Shown here one piece after another: positions 7,701 to 9,606 of a DNA stretch of 9,606 bases (position 1 is the first letter of the stretch; each line of letters opens with the position of its first letter). The notes below the pieces were generated by a model. That model was not told the origin of the DNA. It did not search any database and was given only the letters and a program-made list of their open reading frames with translations. This stretch comes from Desulfobacteraceae bacterium (GTDB lineage Bacteria > Desulfobacterota > DSM-4660 > Desulfatiglandales > Desulfatiglandaceae). A program made the position numbers and the translations under genes. Location: assembly GCA_030632525.1 (NCBI GenBank), contig DAOVUP010000022.1, forward strand, positions 1 to 9,606. The letters run 5' to 3'.

Positions 7701-9442
7701 GTCATCAGCCGGCAATAACGGAGCAGGTTAAGCGCCTGGTGGGGGTCATATGTTCGGGCCAGATCAGAAACAGGTTTCAAGGCCTTCTCGGTTACCTTGC
7801 CGGAGATGATCCGACCTAAAGCAGTATGTCCCAGGACGATAAGGATGATTTCCTTCAGCTCATTATAGTTAAACCCAGAAAGGGTCAGGGCCTCCAGATT
7901 TTCAAGCAGTCTGGTCCTTGGACCTTCTATCCTGTCGGGGTTCAGATAACCCTTTATTTTTTCAAGGCGATTGATCTTTGATGTCAGTCTGATAACATGG
8001 TTCAGAGCTTTGAATCTCCTGTTTTTGTTTTCCAAAGGCTGCTTCAAGCGATCAACAAAAACCTGCGGCAGAATATGATAGTTCCTTCTCTTAAACCTTC
8101 CCAAAATAACTCTAAGGGTTTGAATCAGATACTCAAACGAGTCTTTGTAATCGGCCACAAGTTCTATGGGACAACCGCTCAGGTTAGAGTCCATCACATC
8201 CCGCCTGACATCCGCTACGGTGGTTGTAAGGGTTTTTTTCTGTCCCAGATAGATCATCATGTATTTAGGTGAATAGTCTTTACATGAAAATCTCTTTTTC
8301 CATTCCTCTTTGACGGGATCGGGCACCACAGGCTTAAGAAATACCTTGTCAAAAAACATTTCAAAAAGCTTGGACCAGATCTTTTCCTGATCAATTGGAA
8401 AAGGCCAATCTGCAAATTGAGAATTGATATATGGTAGGTCATTTATCTCCTCAAGGGACATGTTTTCAAAGGATTTCCCCCCGAGTAAAGTGCCTACAAT
8501 TTCCTGCTCTATATAAGAGCCACTCAAATATTTCTGCAAATCATAGATGTTTGCTGTGACGGTGCTATCTTTGATCTTATATTTCTTCTTGGTACCAAAG
8601 ATATGACTGAACAACGCGAAGTTTTTTTCTTCCTGCTCTGTCTTGAAAACGAGTTCTGCGGTTCGATTGGTCTTGGCTGTAAAATGATCTGCTATCAAAA
8701 AGACTTCACCGTCTGTTTTTAGCAAATTGCGGACCTTCCATAGGAGGTGGGTGCAATACTGGTCGAACCGTCTTTTTGAAAGAGTTTCTTGAGCAAGGGG
8801 GCTGAATTCCTTCATGAGGACAATTTCATAGAGATCACTCGTTAGTATGACAAGGTCCAGGCTTTCGTTTAGTTCAGATAATTTCTCGAGAGAGTCCAGG
8901 GCGATAATATTGTGTTCCATAAAGCGAAAAGAAAGCTCATTAAGGATTAAGTCGTCATGATGCAACAACACGCCTATATTATGAGACTCTTTCAGATATT
9001 TTTTTCTGTGGAAACCGACGATTTTACTAATTTCTTCTACTCTGGCTTTGATGTGGGTAAGGGAGTTGGATATGAGATGGACAGGTATCAGGTAGTACCG
9101 TCTTCCGAGGCTGGAAAACCTGATCAAAAGCCCCATCTTGCGGTAAATCTCATTGAGATCTTTGTAAAACCCCCTTATTTCTTCGGGGTTTTCGAGGCTG
9201 ATGGCATGGAGTTGTTTTATCTCTTTCGGTTTGAGTCGGTCATAGTCCTCAAAAAGGCCAACCCCATAGGCATTGCCACCAAATCTGCTCCGTAGTTGGG
9301 AGGGGTGTTTGAAAGAGACGTAGGTCCCTATAGGGACATATGCCGGATCGATCCCTAATGCATCAAAATCATCAGGGTTTATAAATTGAAAAGGGTCCTT
9401 TTGCCAAAGGGTCTCTTTGGTAAGGGAGGGGGTATAAACCAT
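4730..9442 (-). CDS. Giant 1570-residue protein with a degenerate GlnD-like HD region; function unknown
   Basis: Uninterrupted 1570-residue reading frame, start ATG at 9442-9440, stop TAA at 4732-4730. GAGG (9456-9453) lies ten bases before the start, within the end of the upstream gene. I see no signal peptide or clear membrane helix, so it is probably cytoplasmic; it has few cysteines and reads as mostly helical. Regions: residues 1-150 are unrecognised; about 155-305 have a Rossmann-like pattern (DLVILTSDL at 196-204, LLKTDGEVFLIADHF at 240-254) without a glycine-rich cofactor loop; about 481-548 and 680-749 resemble each other; about 900-1150 follow GlnD. In that part NFLLPEF (928-934), FPVTNYIL (950-957), FIFQDLGR (1027-1034), AERYGL (1065-1070) and LVRHHGLLHHT (1081-1091) align in order with GlnD's LPEF, YTVDEH, LFHDIAK, AELHGL and LVRHHLL-type motifs. 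Key HD ligands are changed (Y955, Q1030, P1048), so hydrolase activity is doubtful. GlnD's nucleotidyltransferase and ACT domains are not visible. Residues 1160-1570 are unrecognised. It is a real gene by length alone; a sensor or scaffold role is a guess. Confidence 0.85.
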   Translation of the reverse strand: MVYTPSLTKETLWQKDPFQFINPDDFDALGIDPAYVPIGTYVSFKHPSQLRSRFGGNAYGVGLFEDYDRLKPKEIKQLHAISLENPEEIRGFYKDLNEIYRKMGLLIRFSSLGRRYYLIPVHLISNSLTHIKARVEEISKIVGFHRKKYLKESHNIGVLLHHDDLILNELSFRFMEHNIIALDSLEKLSELNESLDLVILTSDLYEIVLMKEFSPLAQETLSKRRFDQYCTHLLWKVRNLLKTDGEVFLIADHFTAKTNRTAELVFKTEQEEKNFALFSHIFGTKKKYKIKDSTVTANIYDLQKYLSGSYIEQEIVGTLLGGKSFENMSLEEINDLPYINSQFADWPFPIDQEKIWSKLFEMFFDKVFLKPVVPDPVKEEWKKRFSCKDYSPKYMMIYLGQKKTLTTTVADVRRDVMDSNLSGCPIELVADYKDSFEYLIQTLRVILGRFKRRNYHILPQVFVDRLKQPLENKNRRFKALNHVIRLTSKINRLEKIKGYLNPDRIEGPRTRLLENLEALTLSGFNYNELKEIILIVLGHTALGRIISGKVTEKALKPVSDLARTYDPHQALNLLRYCRLMTLAETEAARGSELTHEQLSQLFDLYESTVRVVVNQGLDWDQLLDEKIASMGGIHNKIVQKILMMMNYFEFLDNWGELRQKGRMEKEALADYDDRKLDRIENVIRLVNTIEKFEEMYLKLDPLQLPLFYRRFLELEFHGTGHLFERMDSQNVFVLLWIAVVMAQGEIINFNPILADVGTKEIEDRVKKVEQEASSINIERLDLTILRQFSDQLSVEKSSFIMGTGFQLSVSSKTQTLEIAYKDISRDIERVASLSKRILTRPISEIPQEELKSLEKLFSNLETFFQSHLRVVKEIDSTLKLPARQKIWFEETKELRETLRSTFLSIMFRPEHLYTDLALLFYNAPSLLNFLLPEFMALQDLDISGHIYLTFPVTNYILAATRKFQALITHDKQGFQDIDFLHRLAQKEFGPMATGIVGLSELQLENLGEIIEGFKTNPVLFDALAKSFIFQDLGRVPALRKKYSEEINPADLAGAGAFFMEKEKIAERYGLDEHEKSYLISLVRHHGLLHHTVRGEISFSAIQSILAPRDKELFDAFLVFSFIMLSAIREDLILEDLAIRFFQIRSMCHKIIDGAMSLEGELNKAFEERGSLFCALEKHQTEGFPEGVSLTDYLESKEWEETDKSKLLKAGRMIFATERFFRLRGIRYVEFQDLVNLMLEVPLKYIHKKRKFHNVGYPTFEKEVYEAFRIYKTLQGLPEPVRHFMLDQLIGDRVRIFGYEKIGGYLSYDSQVKLLLVGLLGTKKIRSNDEPVSLSFLGMSEEIEKRYEAVNACLNELSIQKLWEESYQLTHLFSAKTGILLRKGSFPHLLSVDFQDRISISRKISYLSSINDLEQLKNYFHYSLSSLRKHLFYTDDYELLLEKAFEKRMTEITDMILDRAERQMGLVKDFQDLHNLVNDLLDRSWDIGFSREQKHRLNDFYEMRKDTLKREKLSEIEGILDSIHDQQELKDHWQSIKWYLQGNRRFFGKEFENLIAKKFDAVNVKIADNRS

Positions 9443-9447
9443 GAAGC

Positions 9448-9606
9448 TCAGTCCTCAAATGGTAAATAGATTGATCCAGGGACCTGGCTTTCTTCTGGTC
9501 GGGTGGAGGCGAAGATGCCCGGTTTCCCGCGAAAGGCTTTCATTTTATGATCGTTAGCCATCTTAAAGCTATCACCCAGATTACCCATGTTTCGAATAGT
9601 TTGCAA
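9448..9606 (-). CDS. C-terminal fragment of an unidentified gene upstream of the giant gene (cut by window edge)
   Basis: On the minus strand a frame is open from the window edge (9606) to TGA at 9450-9448 and gives 52 residues ending in SQVPGSIYLPFED. Only five bases separate this stop from the ATG of the giant gene, and the giant gene's ribosome site GAGG lies in its last codons. This is the normal geometry of coupled operon genes and the main argument that the frame is real. In-frame ATGs occur at 9588, 9561 and 9543, but no purine-rich site precedes the first, so the start is probably outside the window. The visible part is hydrophilic, with one Lys/Arg-rich stretch (HKMKAFRGK). I recognise no family. 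It could be a small protein or the tail of a larger one. Confidence 0.6.
   Translation of the reverse strand: MQTIRNMGNLGDSFKMANDHKMKAFRGKPGIFASTRPEESQVPGSIYLPFED

Noticed and set aside
8957..9295. 112-residue plus-strand frame within the giant gene
   Set aside because: It lies fully antisense to a coherent 1570-residue frame, has no convincing ribosome site and no recognisable motif.
4730..9442. Giant gene as an ordinary glnD (PII uridylyltransferase)
   Set aside because: It is far longer than usual GlnD, has no nucleotidyltransferase G-S-x(n)-D-x-D motif or ACT domain that I can see, and most HD metal ligands are replaced.

Overview
The window looks like a stretch of bacterial chromosome with moderate G+C. 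Its layout, a branched-chain amino-acid-type ABC transporter operon with an acyl-CoA ligase as the last gene, is common in Desulfobacterota and other Proteobacteria that live on organic acids or aromatics. That lineage is a low-confidence guess from gene content only. There is no rRNA, tRNA, insertion sequence, CRISPR array or phage gene. The coding density is very high.

Left half (1-4658, + strand): one tightly packed operon. It holds livH (cut by the window edge), livM, livG, livF and an AMP-forming acyl-CoA synthetase. The gaps are 2, 20, 1 and 16 bases when the best-supported starts are used. LivH and LivM form the membrane channel and LivG and LivF are the ATPases. The substrate-binding protein is not in the window. 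The last gene encodes a ligase with a full set of AMP-binding motifs. This suggests import of an organic acid followed by CoA activation in the cytoplasm, rather than only leucine, isoleucine or valine uptake.

Middle (4659-4729): a 71-base gap between convergent genes. It is filled by a nested palindrome (13-bp outer arms, 8-bp inner arms) and a second 10-bp palindrome. No T-run follows the hairpin in either direction.

Right half (4730-9606, - strand): a 1570-residue protein that matches no standard family over its full length. A fragment of another gene lies 5 bases upstream of it and is probably in the same operon. I can recognise one clear homology inside the giant protein: residues about 900-1150 follow the helical region and HD phosphohydrolase domain of GlnD (PII uridylyl-removing enzyme), but most of the HD metal ligands are replaced. 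The N-terminal third has a degenerate Rossmann-like region, and residues about 481-548 and 680-749 look like an internal repeat. The nucleotidyltransferase and ACT domains of GlnD are not visible. This protein is the most promising uncharacterised element in the window.
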